Positions 1 through 6,520 of a stretch of DNA of 64,000 nucleotides are shown in pieces (within the stretch, counting starts at the first letter, position 1; each line of letters starts with the position of its first letter). The notes below the pieces were generated by a model. It had not been told where the DNA came from, did not search any database, and was given only the letters and a program-made list of their open reading frames with translations. Made by a program: the position numbers and the translations under genes. Origin of the DNA: Pandoraea iniqua (GTDB taxonomy: Bacteria > Pseudomonadota > Gammaproteobacteria > Burkholderiales > Burkholderiaceae); the NCBI RefSeq assembly GCF_902459685.1, contig NZ_CABPSF010000003.1, positions 992,001-1,056,000 on the forward strand. Reading direction: 5' to 3'.

Positions 1-191
1 AGCGGCAGCTCGCGCTGCTCGTGCACACCCAGCGTCAGCGAACGCATGCTGGCGCTCTGAGAGGGGTCAGCCGCTTCGGCCAGACGCACCGACACTGTGG
101 CTGCGCACGCGACCAGCGCGGCAAAGCACAACAGCGTCCCCGTGACACGTCTGACGTCTCGTCTGGCAGTGCGAACCTGGCTTCTGATCAT
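1..191 (-). CDS. Flp pilus secretin (CpaC/RcpA), N-terminal part only
   Basis: Only the first 63 codons are in the window; the gene runs off the left edge. The ATG at 191 is followed by a basic N-terminus and a hydrophobic signal segment (about residues 17-40), then mature sequence containing SMRSLTLGVHEQRELPL, which fits the start of the N-terminal pilus-formation domain of tad-type secretins. The role expected from the family is the outer-membrane channel of the Flp/Tad pilus. The call rests mainly on position directly after cpaB, which is the usual tad order, because the secretin domain itself is not visible. It lies 121 bp downstream of cpaB on the same strand. Confidence 0.7.
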   Translation of the reverse strand, partial: MIRSQVRTARRDVRRVTGTLLCFAALVACAATVSVRLAEAADPSQSASMRSLTLGVHEQRELP

Positions 192-312
192 GGCGTGGCT
201 ATATCGGTCACTGTTTCGATTGAACTTGAAAGCCTTGGGTCAAGCGTTCCTGTACGTGGTTTTCTCTGTGTCTGAGTCTGTTTCTCTAAGTGGTCTTCCG
301 ATGCCCGGTGGT

Positions 313-1332
313 TCAGAATGACGCCGTCGAACGCTCGGCACCGCGCACGACCTCGATCGTGGCGCCACCGCCCTGCCCGCCACCCGCCGGTCGCGGTGCC
401 GCGGCCGCCTTGACGGGAGCGCCGGCCAGCCCGGTGGTCGCGATACCGGCATAGGCCTGATTCTCCGGGGTATCGAGCGAAGCCTTGTCGTCGCCCTTCA
501 GGCCGGCCTTGCCCGCCAGCACCGGCGGCGGCGACGGGAACAGCGACGTATCGGGTCTGGCGTCGTCGGCCGGGTTGCGCAGCGCGAGCGTGATCTTCCC
601 TTGCTGCGTGCCGAGCACCACACGGTTGACGTCGGCCACCGGCACGGCCACTACGGCGGCAGTCGCCGGCATCGGCGGCTGCACGTTCACATTAGGCGGC
701 GGAGGCGGCGGCGCGGTAGTGGCGGCCGCTTGGACCGTGGAAGCGACGCCCGGCGTGACGGGCGGTGGCGTCACGTCGTCGAGCGACGCATTGCCGTAAC
801 TCAACACACGCACCCGCGAGGCGAGCAGGCGTGCCTGCGTGTCGTCGGCCAGCCCCACGGCCGGACCCGGGGCCTGATTGGTCTTCATCGTGAAGAACAC
901 GTCGACGTAGTCGCCCGGACGGATGCGGTTGGCCACGCCCACGGCTTCGGTGACCGGCAGCGCGACGGCGCGCTCGCCCGGCGCCAGTTGCATGGCAAGA
1001 CCACGCGCGAGGGTGTTTTGGGTCACCGGCACCCCGGCGGCGAGGGCCACCAGCGGCACGCGGCCCACGACGTCGGCGGGGTTGGTAAAACCGCCCGGCG
1101 TCTGGGCGTCGAATTGCACGAGCTTAACGGCGTCGGCAGCAATCACCTGCCCGGGCGCCAAAGCCTTGGCCGCCACCACGGCCGGGTAGCGCTGCGTGAG
1201 CGTCTGCGTCACCGGCGAGGGCGTTGCCGTCGGCGCCGGCGCGCTGGTCGTTCCCAATCGCAGCGCAAAGAGTGCCAGCAGCACCCCGATAACAACCAGC
1301 AGCGTCGCGAGAATCTTGGTGGCTTTGTTCAT
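313..1332 (-). CDS. cpaB: Flp pilus assembly protein CpaB/RcpC
   Basis: Encodes 339 aa. An N-terminal membrane anchor (about residues 7-27, TLLVVIGVLLALFALRL) is followed by a proline- and threonine-rich linker and an SAF-type domain (VVAAKALAPGQVIAADAV, about residues 52-115), the hallmark of CpaB/RcpC. Family members are periplasmic and are thought to act with the secretin. The C-terminal half holds an unusual proline run (APPPPPPNVNVQPPMP) and a glycine-rich tail. It sits between tadE upstream and the secretin downstream, as in other tad loci. The length is normal for the family. Confidence 0.9.
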   Translation of the reverse strand: MNKATKILATLLVVIGVLLALFALRLGTTSAPAPTATPSPVTQTLTQRYPAVVAAKALAPGQVIAADAVKLVQFDAQTPGGFTNPADVVGRVPLVALAAGVPVTQNTLARGLAMQLAPGERAVALPVTEAVGVANRIRPGDYVDVFFTMKTNQAPGPAVGLADDTQARLLASRVRVLSYGNASLDDVTPPPVTPGVASTVQAAATTAPPPPPPNVNVQPPMPATAAVVAVPVADVNRVVLGTQQGKITLALRNPADDARPDTSLFPSPPPVLAGKAGLKGDDKASLDTPENQAYAGIATTGLAGAPVKAAAAPRPAGGGQGGGATIEVVRGAERSTASF

Positions 1333-1377
1333 GGCTTGGGGCCTTGCGGCCGTTCAGTCACAAATTTCGGGCGCCGG

Positions 1378-1483
1378 GTAACGTGTAACGTAACGTGTAA
1401 CCGGCGGCATGACATCGACTGCCAACGCAACTGCCAACTCAATGTTCGACTCAATGACCCACTCAACTGCCTGCTCAACTGCC
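1378..1483. repeat. Degenerate short tandem repeats between tadE and cpaB
   Basis: Two blocks are visible. At 1378-1402 GTAACGT-type units recur (GTAACGTGTAACGTAACG). At 1419-1483 an imperfect CTCAACTGCC/CTCAATG unit recurs about six times. The last unit contains the tadE stop codon (1475-1477), so the 3' end of tadE lies inside the array. I see no gene here. Confidence 0.7.
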
Positions 1484-1954
1484 ACCGAGCGTCGACGTGT
1501 CGAGCGTTACCGCGGTGGTGCCGTTGATGGTCGACGGCACCAGACTCCCCAACCCGGGCCAGTTGACGGTCATCGTCTGGTTCAGGCTGAGGTTGACGTG
1601 AACGATGCACTGCGACGCGCTGCTCGATGCCCCGGACGCCGGGCACGGATAGGTGGTGTCGGGCACAAAAGTCGTCGACACCGCGCTCGAGGCAGGCCAC
1701 GCGAGCGTATTGCCGATCGCCTGTGTGGCGAAACTCTGGCGCTGTGCCAGCGTGCCGGCGCGCAGCATGGCACGCCCCCCTTCGGCAGCCGCCTGCGTGA
1801 GCATTTGTCGGGCAAGAATGGTGATCGAGAATGCGACGGCGACGTAGAACGCGGGCAACAGGATCATCAGAATGAGCATGAATTCAAGAGCGGCAACCCC
1901 ACGCGAACGCGCCGGTCGCAACCCTGATCCTGCCTGTGTCCTGTACCGCTTCAT
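1475..1954 (-). CDS. TadE-like minor pseudopilin
   Basis: Encodes 159 aa from the ATG at 1954; a longer ORF to 2014 adds residues unlike the family. The short basic leader (MKRYRTQAGSGLRPARSRG) ends in GVAALEFMLILMILLPAF, the TadE-type prepilin cleavage and hydrophobic segment with the conserved Glu five residues after the likely cleavage site. The rest is a small periplasmic domain with two Cys (CPAS and CIVHV) that could pair. TadE/TadF proteins are processed by the TadV peptidase and are needed for Flp pilus assembly. It lies between tadV and cpaB. Confidence 0.85.
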   Translation of the reverse strand: MKRYRTQAGSGLRPARSRGVAALEFMLILMILLPAFYVAVAFSITILARQMLTQAAAEGGRAMLRAGTLAQRQSFATQAIGNTLAWPASSAVSTTFVPDTTYPCPASGASSSASQCIVHVNLSLNQTMTVNWPGLGSLVPSTINGTTAVTLDTSTLGGS

Positions 1955-2078
1955 GACGACACTCCCCGTCGCGCACGGCGCTTGAGGCCGTGTTTGGCGA
2001 CGCATTGGTCCCACTCATTCGCGCGGCGTCGCCCGCGCCTCCCATTATTGCGGTGCCGCTTTCTGCGGCACTCGACAC

Positions 2079-2120
2079 GCTCTTCTAAACCGCTTCTCAA
2101 CTGCTTCTCAAACGCTACTC
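2079..2120. repeat. Degenerate tandem repeat, unit about 10 bp
   Basis: Units such as CGCTTCTCAA, TGCTTCTCAA and CGCTACTCA follow one another in the 175-bp gap between tadE and tadV. No gene is seen in the gap. It resembles the other intergenic arrays in this window. Confidence 0.6.
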
Positions 2121-2129
2121 ACGCTGCCG

Positions 2130-2609
2130 CTATCGCACCACCAGTGCCGCCACCGCCAGATACGCCCCGTAGGGCAACCCGATGCGTCCGGCCCGCCACC
2201 GCTCGATCTGCTGCCACGTCGCCGTGGCCTTCGTCCGCTCCCGCCAGCGCGTCAACCACGCAAGACGCCCAGCCAGCAAGACCAGCGCATGCACCCCCGC
2301 TGCGACGCTTGCCAGACACCACACCGGCAGCAACACCGGGTAGCCGGCAATCAGGCCAATCAGCGCGAACAACTTGACGTCGCCCGCCCCCATCACGCCT
2401 CGCCACCAAAAAGGTAGCAGTACGATTAATCCCAGTAACGCGCCCAGCCCGTGAACCCACAACACACGGGGTTCGCCGTGCCACGCCTGCCACCCGATCC
2501 AGCCCAGCGCAAGCGCCCCAACCCACAACAACCACATGTTAGGAATGCGGCGTGCAATCAGATCGGTGACCACGATCGGCACGCAGAGCAACCACAACAA
2601 GGTGAGCAC
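2130..2609 (-). CDS. tadV: Prepilin peptidase TadV/CpaA
   Basis: Encodes 159 aa, a small A24-family aspartic prepilin peptidase. The two catalytic Asp sites are visible: the first in TDLIARRIPN (about residue 16), the second in MGAGDVKLFALIG (the GxGD motif, about residue 77). Four or five hydrophobic segments make it an inner-membrane protein. It lacks the N-methylation domain of PilD, as usual for TadV. It should process the two Flp pilins just upstream and TadE just downstream. It starts 13 bp after the second pilin gene ends, consistent with one transcript. Confidence 0.9.
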   Translation of the reverse strand: MLTLLWLLCVPIVVTDLIARRIPNMWLLWVGALALGWIGWQAWHGEPRVLWVHGLGALLGLIVLLPFWWRGVMGAGDVKLFALIGLIAGYPVLLPVWCLASVAAGVHALVLLAGRLAWLTRWRERTKATATWQQIERWRAGRIGLPYGAYLAVAALVVR

Positions 2610-2622
2610 GGTGGCCCTCGTG

Positions 2623-2820
2623 TCAGTGCGAAATCACCGAGATGGCGGCTGACGACATCGTGCTGAATATCGATGAGATCGCGCTGCCCAGCTGGGTGTA
2701 GACGGTAGTCCCAATGATCAGTGCCACGATGGCGGCGAGAATGCCGTACTCCAGCGCCGTAACACCCTGCTGACGCCGCAGTCCCCGCCGCCCGTAACGC
2801 TTACGCCGCGCGATTCGCAT
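2623..2820 (-). CDS. flp: Flp family type IVb pilin (second copy)
   Basis: Encodes 65 aa from the ATG at 2820. The basic leader (MRIARRKRYGRRGLRRQQ) is followed by GVTALEYGILAAIVALIIG, the Flp signature with Glu five residues after the Gly cleavage site and adjacent Tyr. The mature pilin would be about 46 aa and hydrophobic, ending in a Ser-rich tail. The leader is longer and more basic than that of the neighbouring copy. It is the second of two tandem pilin genes, 24 bp downstream of the first. Confidence 0.9.
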   Translation of the reverse strand: MRIARRKRYGRRGLRRQQGVTALEYGILAAIVALIIGTTVYTQLGSAISSIFSTMSSAAISVISH

Positions 2821-2844
2821 AGTCCGCACCCCGCGCAAGCGCCG

Positions 2845-3030
2845 TCAGGCACCCGCAGACGTCACGACCGACTGAACCTTCGAGAAGACCGATGTGAAGA
2901 CACCCTGCAATGCCGGGGAGACGCTGACGCCAATAATCACGGCGACAACAGCAGCCAGAATGCCGTACTCCAGCGCGGTCACACCACGCTCGTCGCGCGC
3001 AAACAGTCGAATACGATTGCCGAGTTTCAT
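2845..3030 (-). CDS. flp: Flp family type IVb pilin (first copy)
   Basis: Encodes 61 aa. The ATG at 3030 is chosen over an upstream start because it is preceded by a strong ribosome-binding site (GGGAGGGTGAG) and gives a standard Flp length. The leader MKLGNRIRLFARDER precedes GVTALEYGILAAVVAVIIG, the TadV cleavage site and hydrophobic core. This is likely the major pilin, as the first gene of the locus with the best ribosome-binding site. The leader DNA (3031 onward) holds two hairpins. Confidence 0.92.
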   Translation of the reverse strand: MKLGNRIRLFARDERGVTALEYGILAAVVAVIIGVSVSPALQGVFTSVFSKVQSVVTSAGA

Positions 3031-3051
3031 CTCACCCTCCCTCACTATTAA

Positions 3052-3121
3052 GGCGCTTTGCGCCCGTTGGCATACATGGCAAGTCACTCTCAGGCTTCGC
3101 CTGAATGACGAGAACTCGCCA
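3052..3121 (-). promoter_or_regulatory. Two hairpins in the leader of the first flp gene
   Basis: A perfect palindrome GGCGCTTTGCGCC (3052-3064) lies 22 bp before the pilin ATG. An imperfect hairpin spans 3077-3121, with outer arms TGGCAAGT and ACTCGCCA and an inner CAGGC/GCCTG stem. If both are transcribed they would form a structured 5' leader that could set stability or translation of the pilin mRNA. This is inference from base pairing only. Confidence 0.4.
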
Positions 3122-3457
3122 TATCGCTTATCAGTTCTGGACTTCGGCCTCGGGTTCGTTGCGCTGCAAGGCTTACGAACCTCTTTTACTTTGTACGCCA
3201 TTATTTCCCGCCATGCTGTAACAACCTTCGGGATCGCGTACTATTTTTTTTCGATGCTAATTTAAACTAAAACGCAAAAACTAGAGCCTTCCTACCAATC
3301 ACCCCGGAGAATGTAAGAAAACGTTACACGGGTTGATCAAACAATACTCCAAAACTAAGCAATGCAACACGCGCGAGGGAAAACCATGATTCGCCGCGTG
3401 TGAGCGAAACAACGCATCGAATGCAGCGGACATTTAAATAACTATTCATCCATCGCG

Positions 3458-3501
3458 CATTCAGCGTCCATTCAGCGTCCATTCACCGTCCATTCAACGT
3501 G
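3458..3501. repeat. 11-bp tandem repeat, four copies
   Basis: Units CATTCAGCGTC, CATTCAGCGTC, CATTCACCGTC and CATTCAACGTG follow without gaps. It lies in the AT-rich part of the tad/lipoprotein intergenic region. Confidence 0.9.
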
Positions 3502-3918
3502 TTTAGCGGCCGCCACGGCCGCCGGGTCCGCGTCTGAATTCGTCAATCGCTTCGCAACCCTTGCCAATCGCGGCACCGTGAGGAATCTCACACGCCGGCG
3601 ACCGTGTGCGCAACCGGTGAATCTTTCGAAATCTTTCGCCATCCGTGGTATTTCCACATCGTCTGTATTAGCCCGGCGGATGCCGATCGTATTCCTTCTC
3701 ATTTACTTCTTACGCGCTCCCTTTTCCGCAGGGGCAATCATCTTTGCCGCAGCGCATTCGGCACGCCTTCTCCGGCAGCAGTTGTAACGCGATTTCCAAA
3801 AATTACGCGACAACGGCGACGCCGTCGATCCTCCCTTTCGTGAATCTCTCGCAATCGCCGGCACCGATGCCGGCATTCGGGTTTTGACGCACGTATTTAC
3901 CCGCCCCCACGGGAATCA

Positions 3919-3960
3919 CGTTACGTAACGTTCCCCGTAACGCCCCCCGTAACGGGAACG
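3919..3960. repeat. CCCGTAACG-type repeat block
   Basis: GTTACGTAACGTT is followed by CCCGTAACG at two places with short spacers, giving direct and inverted copies of GTAACG. The same GTAACG core recurs at 1378-1402 beside cpaB. Confidence 0.55.
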
Positions 3961-4066
3961 GCAATTCGCTGGAATTACCGCCGTTTTCACCTTTTCCCGA
4001 TCTCGTTAACCCTGACTTTTGATCAGGCGTGCCAGCGGTCGATCTCTCGATCCAAAAGATTCTTGT

Positions 4067-4081
4067 TTTGCGAAACGCAAA
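4067..4081. promoter_or_regulatory. Palindrome upstream of the sigma-54 promoter, possible enhancer site
   Basis: TTTGCGAAACGCAAA is a perfect inverted repeat (TTTGCG, 3-bp spacer, CGCAAA). It lies about 95-108 bp upstream of the predicted start of transcription, where enhancer-binding activators of sigma-54 usually bind. The binding protein is unknown, and no such activator is encoded in this window. Confidence 0.45.
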
Positions 4082-4148
4082 TAAATACAGGCTTTCAGGG
4101 CAATCGCCGGGAAATCTAGAGCGATTACTCAACCCCGGATTTAGAGGT

Positions 4149-4163
4149 TGGCACACCTCTTGC
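4149..4163 (+). promoter_or_regulatory. Sigma-54 (RpoN) promoter
   Basis: TGGCAC, five bases, TTGC matches the -24/-12 consensus exactly: GG at 4150-4151 and GC at 4162-4163, with the required 10-bp gap. Transcription would start near 4175, about 32 bp before the ATG at 4207. No other -24/-12 site this good was seen in front of the later genes of the block, so they may be read from here. Confidence 0.75.
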
Positions 4164-4206
4164 GGATATCCCTGCATCGCAACGCTAAAGATCACCGGGG
4201 GACACC

Positions 4207-4518
4207 ATGATCATTGGCATTACCAAACAAACGACGCTCGGCACCGCAGGCATCAACGCCTCGCAGCAGCGCGTCAGGGCCATGCAGCGCAGCGCTGCCG
4301 CCCAAGACGATCGTAGAGGCGCAAGCCCAGGGAGGAGCGGTGAGGACGGCGGTGGCGTACACGCCACCGCCACACCGTTCGGCACGGCAGGCACTCAACG
4401 TACGAATCAGGCCCTGGCGATGACGGGCCCCACCAGCGCAGCCGTCGAGGCGCTCCTGTTCGCACTCATCGCACAACGCATGAACACCCGACTGGCAGCG
4501 CAAGACGCGCTCGCCTGA
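4207..4518 (+). CDS. Small hypothetical protein, first gene of the lipoprotein block
   Basis: Encodes 103 aa of unknown function. It begins MIIGITKQTTLGTAGINASQQRVRAMQ, has a Gly- and Arg-rich middle and a more hydrophobic C-terminal stretch (about residues 77-99). There is no signal peptide and no cysteine. The ATG is preceded by CCGGGGGACACC, and the next gene has a matching leader (CAGAGGACACC), suggesting a shared origin or co-translation. It ends 27 bp before the first lipoprotein gene. The sigma-54 promoter lies directly upstream, which supports it being real. I do not recognise a family. Confidence 0.6.
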   Translation: MIIGITKQTTLGTAGINASQQRVRAMQRSAAAQDDRRGASPGRSGEDGGGVHATATPFGTAGTQRTNQALAMTGPTSAAVEALLFALIAQRMNTRLAAQDALA

Positions 4519-4545
4519 TCACATAAACGACCAGAGGACACCATC

Positions 4546-6198
4546 ATGAACAGCATCCAACGCAACCTTATCGCTTCGGCCTGCCTTCTCGCCATCGTCA
4601 CCATGACCGGCTGCGCCAGCTCCGGCTCGGGCGGCACCAGCGGCTCACTCGGCGGCGGCACCAGCGCCGGCTCGAGCGGCGGTGACGGCAGCGGCGGCGG
4701 ATCGGGTACCGGCACGGGCACCGACGGCGGCAGCAGCAGTGGCGGTAGCAGCAGCGGCGGCAGCAGCAGCGGTGGTAGCAGCAGCGGTGGTAGCAGCAGT
4801 GGCGGTAGCAGCAGCGGCGGTAGCAGCAGCGGCGGTAGCAGCAGCGGTGGTAGCAGCAGCGGCGGCAGCAGCAGCGGTGGCGCTTCCACCAACCCGATCG
4901 GCACGGTCGCCGGCACCGCCAGCACCGGCGTCGTCACGCAAGTGGGCAAGACGGTCAGCGACCTCGGCACCACACTTGCCGGCACGCAACTGCCGCTGGT
5001 CAGCTCGCAAACGCAAAGCGGCCTCTCAGGTGCCGTCGTCTCCACCGGCAATGCCGTGCAAACGCTGGGCAACGGCCTGACGAACGGTCTGGGCAAGCTG
5101 GGTTCGGTCTCCGACCCGCTCAACCCGACGCTCGCCAGCGTGGGGGGTGTGGTCTCGAACCTGGGCACCGCCGGCACGCAACTGGGTAGCGCCGTCGCCG
5201 GTCTCGGTCAAACGGGCCCGCTGGCCAACACGCCGATCAACGGTGTCACGACGCTGCTCGGCGGTGTCGTCACGGCTGTCGGCAACGGCGGCGTCGCCAT
5301 CGGCAACACCCTGACGAGCACGATCACCAGCGCCCCGGTGCAACAACTCACTACGGGCCTGTCGTCGGCCATCACGCCGATCACGAACGTCGTCACCAAC
5401 ACCACGCAAACGGTCGGCAACGTCACGGGCCTCGGTACGCCGGTGGCTGGCCTGCTGGCCCAAGTCGGCGGCGGTCTGGCCGGTGTCGGCACCAAGGTGG
5501 CATCGCAACTCAACAACCCGATCGCCACGGACGTCGGCGGTCTGGTGGCCGGCGTGGGCAACACGGTGGCCAGCCTCGGCGGCCTCGTGCATGGCACGCC
5601 CACCAGCACCAACCCGCTCGCCCCGCTCACGTCGGCCCTCGGCGGTCTCGGTGGCCTTGGCGGCACGGGCACGGGCAGCGGCCCGCTCGCACCGGTCACG
5701 AATCTGCTCACCGGCTTGACCGGCTCGCTCGGCGGCGCCGCTGGCGGGACGTCGGGCAACAACCCGCTGGCCCCGGTCACGAACCTGCTCTCCGGTCTGA
5801 CGGGTGGCCTCGGCGGTGCCGCTGGCGGCACGTCGGGCAGCAACCCGCTCGCCCCGGTGACCAATCTGGTTGCCGGCCTGACGGGTGGCCTCGGCGGTGT
5901 GACGGGTGGCACGTCCGGTAGCAACCCGCTGGCCCCGGTGACCAACCTCGTGGCCGGCCTGACGGGCGCACTGGGCGGTTCGGTCTCGGCAGGTGCCGGC
6001 GGCTCGGCTGGCTCGGGCGGTGCTTCGGCAGGTGCCGGCGGCTCGGCCTCCACTGGCGCACTGGCGCCGGTCACCAACCTCCTTGGCGCAGTGACGGGTG
6101 CCGCAGGCGGTGCCACGGGTTCGGCAGGCGCCAACGGCGGTCTGCTGGCCCCGGTGACCGGCTTGCTCGGCGGCCTGCTCGGCGGCGGCAAGAAGTAA
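4546..6198 (+). CDS. Repeat-rich lipoprotein 1
   Basis: Encodes 550 aa. The N-terminus is a lipoprotein signal ending in VTMTGC (Cys22), followed by a Gly/Ser-rich spacer with ten SSSGG units. The core (about residues 115-370) is shared with the paralogs at 6521 and 8669: Gly, Val, Thr, Leu-rich, with motifs such as GNAVQTLGNGLTNGLG, TPITNVV and TQTVGNVTGLG. The C-terminal third has about six units of the type NPLAPVTNLLxGLTGGLGG, about 28 aa each. It ends in LLAPVTGLLGGL, and this ending is conserved in all three paralogs. Similar Burkholderiales proteins are often annotated collagen-like, but no Gly-X-Y run is visible. It is probably anchored in the outer membrane; function unknown. Confidence 0.85.
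   Translation: MNSIQRNLIASACLLAIVTMTGCASSGSGGTSGSLGGGTSAGSSGGDGSGGGSGTGTGTDGGSSSGGSSSGGSSSGGSSSGGSSSGGSSSGGSSSGGSSSGGSSSGGSSSGGASTNPIGTVAGTASTGVVTQVGKTVSDLGTTLAGTQLPLVSSQTQSGLSGAVVSTGNAVQTLGNGLTNGLGKLGSVSDPLNPTLASVGGVVSNLGTAGTQLGSAVAGLGQTGPLANTPINGVTTLLGGVVTAVGNGGVAIGNTLTSTITSAPVQQLTTGLSSAITPITNVVTNTTQTVGNVTGLGTPVAGLLAQVGGGLAGVGTKVASQLNNPIATDVGGLVAGVGNTVASLGGLVHGTPTSTNPLAPLTSALGGLGGLGGTGTGSGPLAPVTNLLTGLTGSLGGAAGGTSGNNPLAPVTNLLSGLTGGLGGAAGGTSGSNPLAPVTNLVAGLTGGLGGVTGGTSGSNPLAPVTNLVAGLTGALGGSVSAGAGGSAGSGGASAGAGGSASTGALAPVTNLLGAVTGAAGGATGSAGANGGLLAPVTGLLGGLLGGGKK
4732..4881 (+). repeat. 15-bp coding tandem repeat, ten copies (SSSGG)
   Basis: Ten units of the type AGCAGCAGCGGYGGY encode the SSSGG pentapeptide just after the lipid-anchor Cys. 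The units differ only at synonymous third positions. Because the period is a multiple of three, copy-number change would alter spacer length without breaking the frame. Confidence 0.95.
5680..6195 (+). repeat. About 84-bp coding repeats (PLAPVTNLL units)
   Basis: Six degenerate units encode x-P-L-A-P-V-T-N-L-(L/V)-x-G-L-T-G-x-L-G-G plus a Gly/Ser linker. The last is cut down to a C-terminal cap. The same unit occurs, less regularly, at the 3' ends of the genes at 6521 and 8669. Confidence 0.8.
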
Positions 6199-6257
6199 GT
6201 CGCCCGGCCTAACCACCTAACCATCGTCCGGCAGACGCGAGAACAGGAGTCACGACC

Positions 6258-6437
6258 ATGACCCGAGCGATTCCCCCACCCGCCTGTGATCGCCGCGATC
6301 CGGCCCTCCTCCCGATGTCCGCACATCGGGTCGAGAAGGTCCGGGTCCGGTCCACCCCGAGCGCCGCCCGCCCTCGCCGCCTCACCAGACTTCAGCGGCT
6401 ACAGAGCGACCGGCCCAGGTTTCTGAAATGGAAGTAA
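6258..6437 (+). CDS. Possible small Arg-rich protein
   Basis: A 59-codon ORF (start MTRAIPPPACDRRD, end RPRFLKWK) fills most of the 322-bp gap between lipoprotein genes 1 and 2. The ATG has a good ribosome-binding site (AGGAGT, 7 bp spacing). The product would be strongly basic, with about a quarter Arg plus Lys and one Cys, and has no signal peptide. No family is recognised. In GC-rich DNA an ORF this short can arise by chance, so the ribosome-binding site and the position are the only support. Confidence 0.3.
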   Translation: MTRAIPPPACDRRDPALLPMSAHRVEKVRVRSTPSAARPRRLTRLQRLQSDRPRFLKWK

Positions 6438-6520
6438 CCCGGCAATCGAAGACATAACCACAGACGACTCCGCGCGGCACGCCGCCGGGACACAGTAAAA
6501 CGATCAGGGAGATGAACATC

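Larger units (their letters stand above)
3031..4206. other. Long intergenic region between the divergent tad and lipoprotein loci
   Basis: 1.18 kb without a convincing gene. From left to right it holds the pilin leader hairpins (3052-3121), a markedly AT-rich stretch (about 3190-3450) that probably carries the tad promoter, an 11-bp tandem array (3458-3501), a block of CCCGTAACG repeats (3919-3960), a palindrome (4067-4081) and a sigma-54 promoter (4149-4163). Minus-strand ORFs of 76 and 130 codons here show no family features and overlap the promoter elements. Confidence 0.7.

Noticed and set aside
3803-4195. 130-codon minus-strand ORF in the tad/lipoprotein gap
   Set aside because: No family features, no ribosome-binding site, and it would cover the sigma-54 promoter and palindrome.
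4732-4881. CRISPR-like regular array
   Set aside because: The repeats are contiguous 15-bp coding units with no spacers, and no cas gene is present.
4645-6216. Long antisense and alternate-frame ORFs over lipoprotein 1
   Set aside because: Ala-, Arg- or Pro-only low-complexity products that mirror the Gly/Ser coding repeat.
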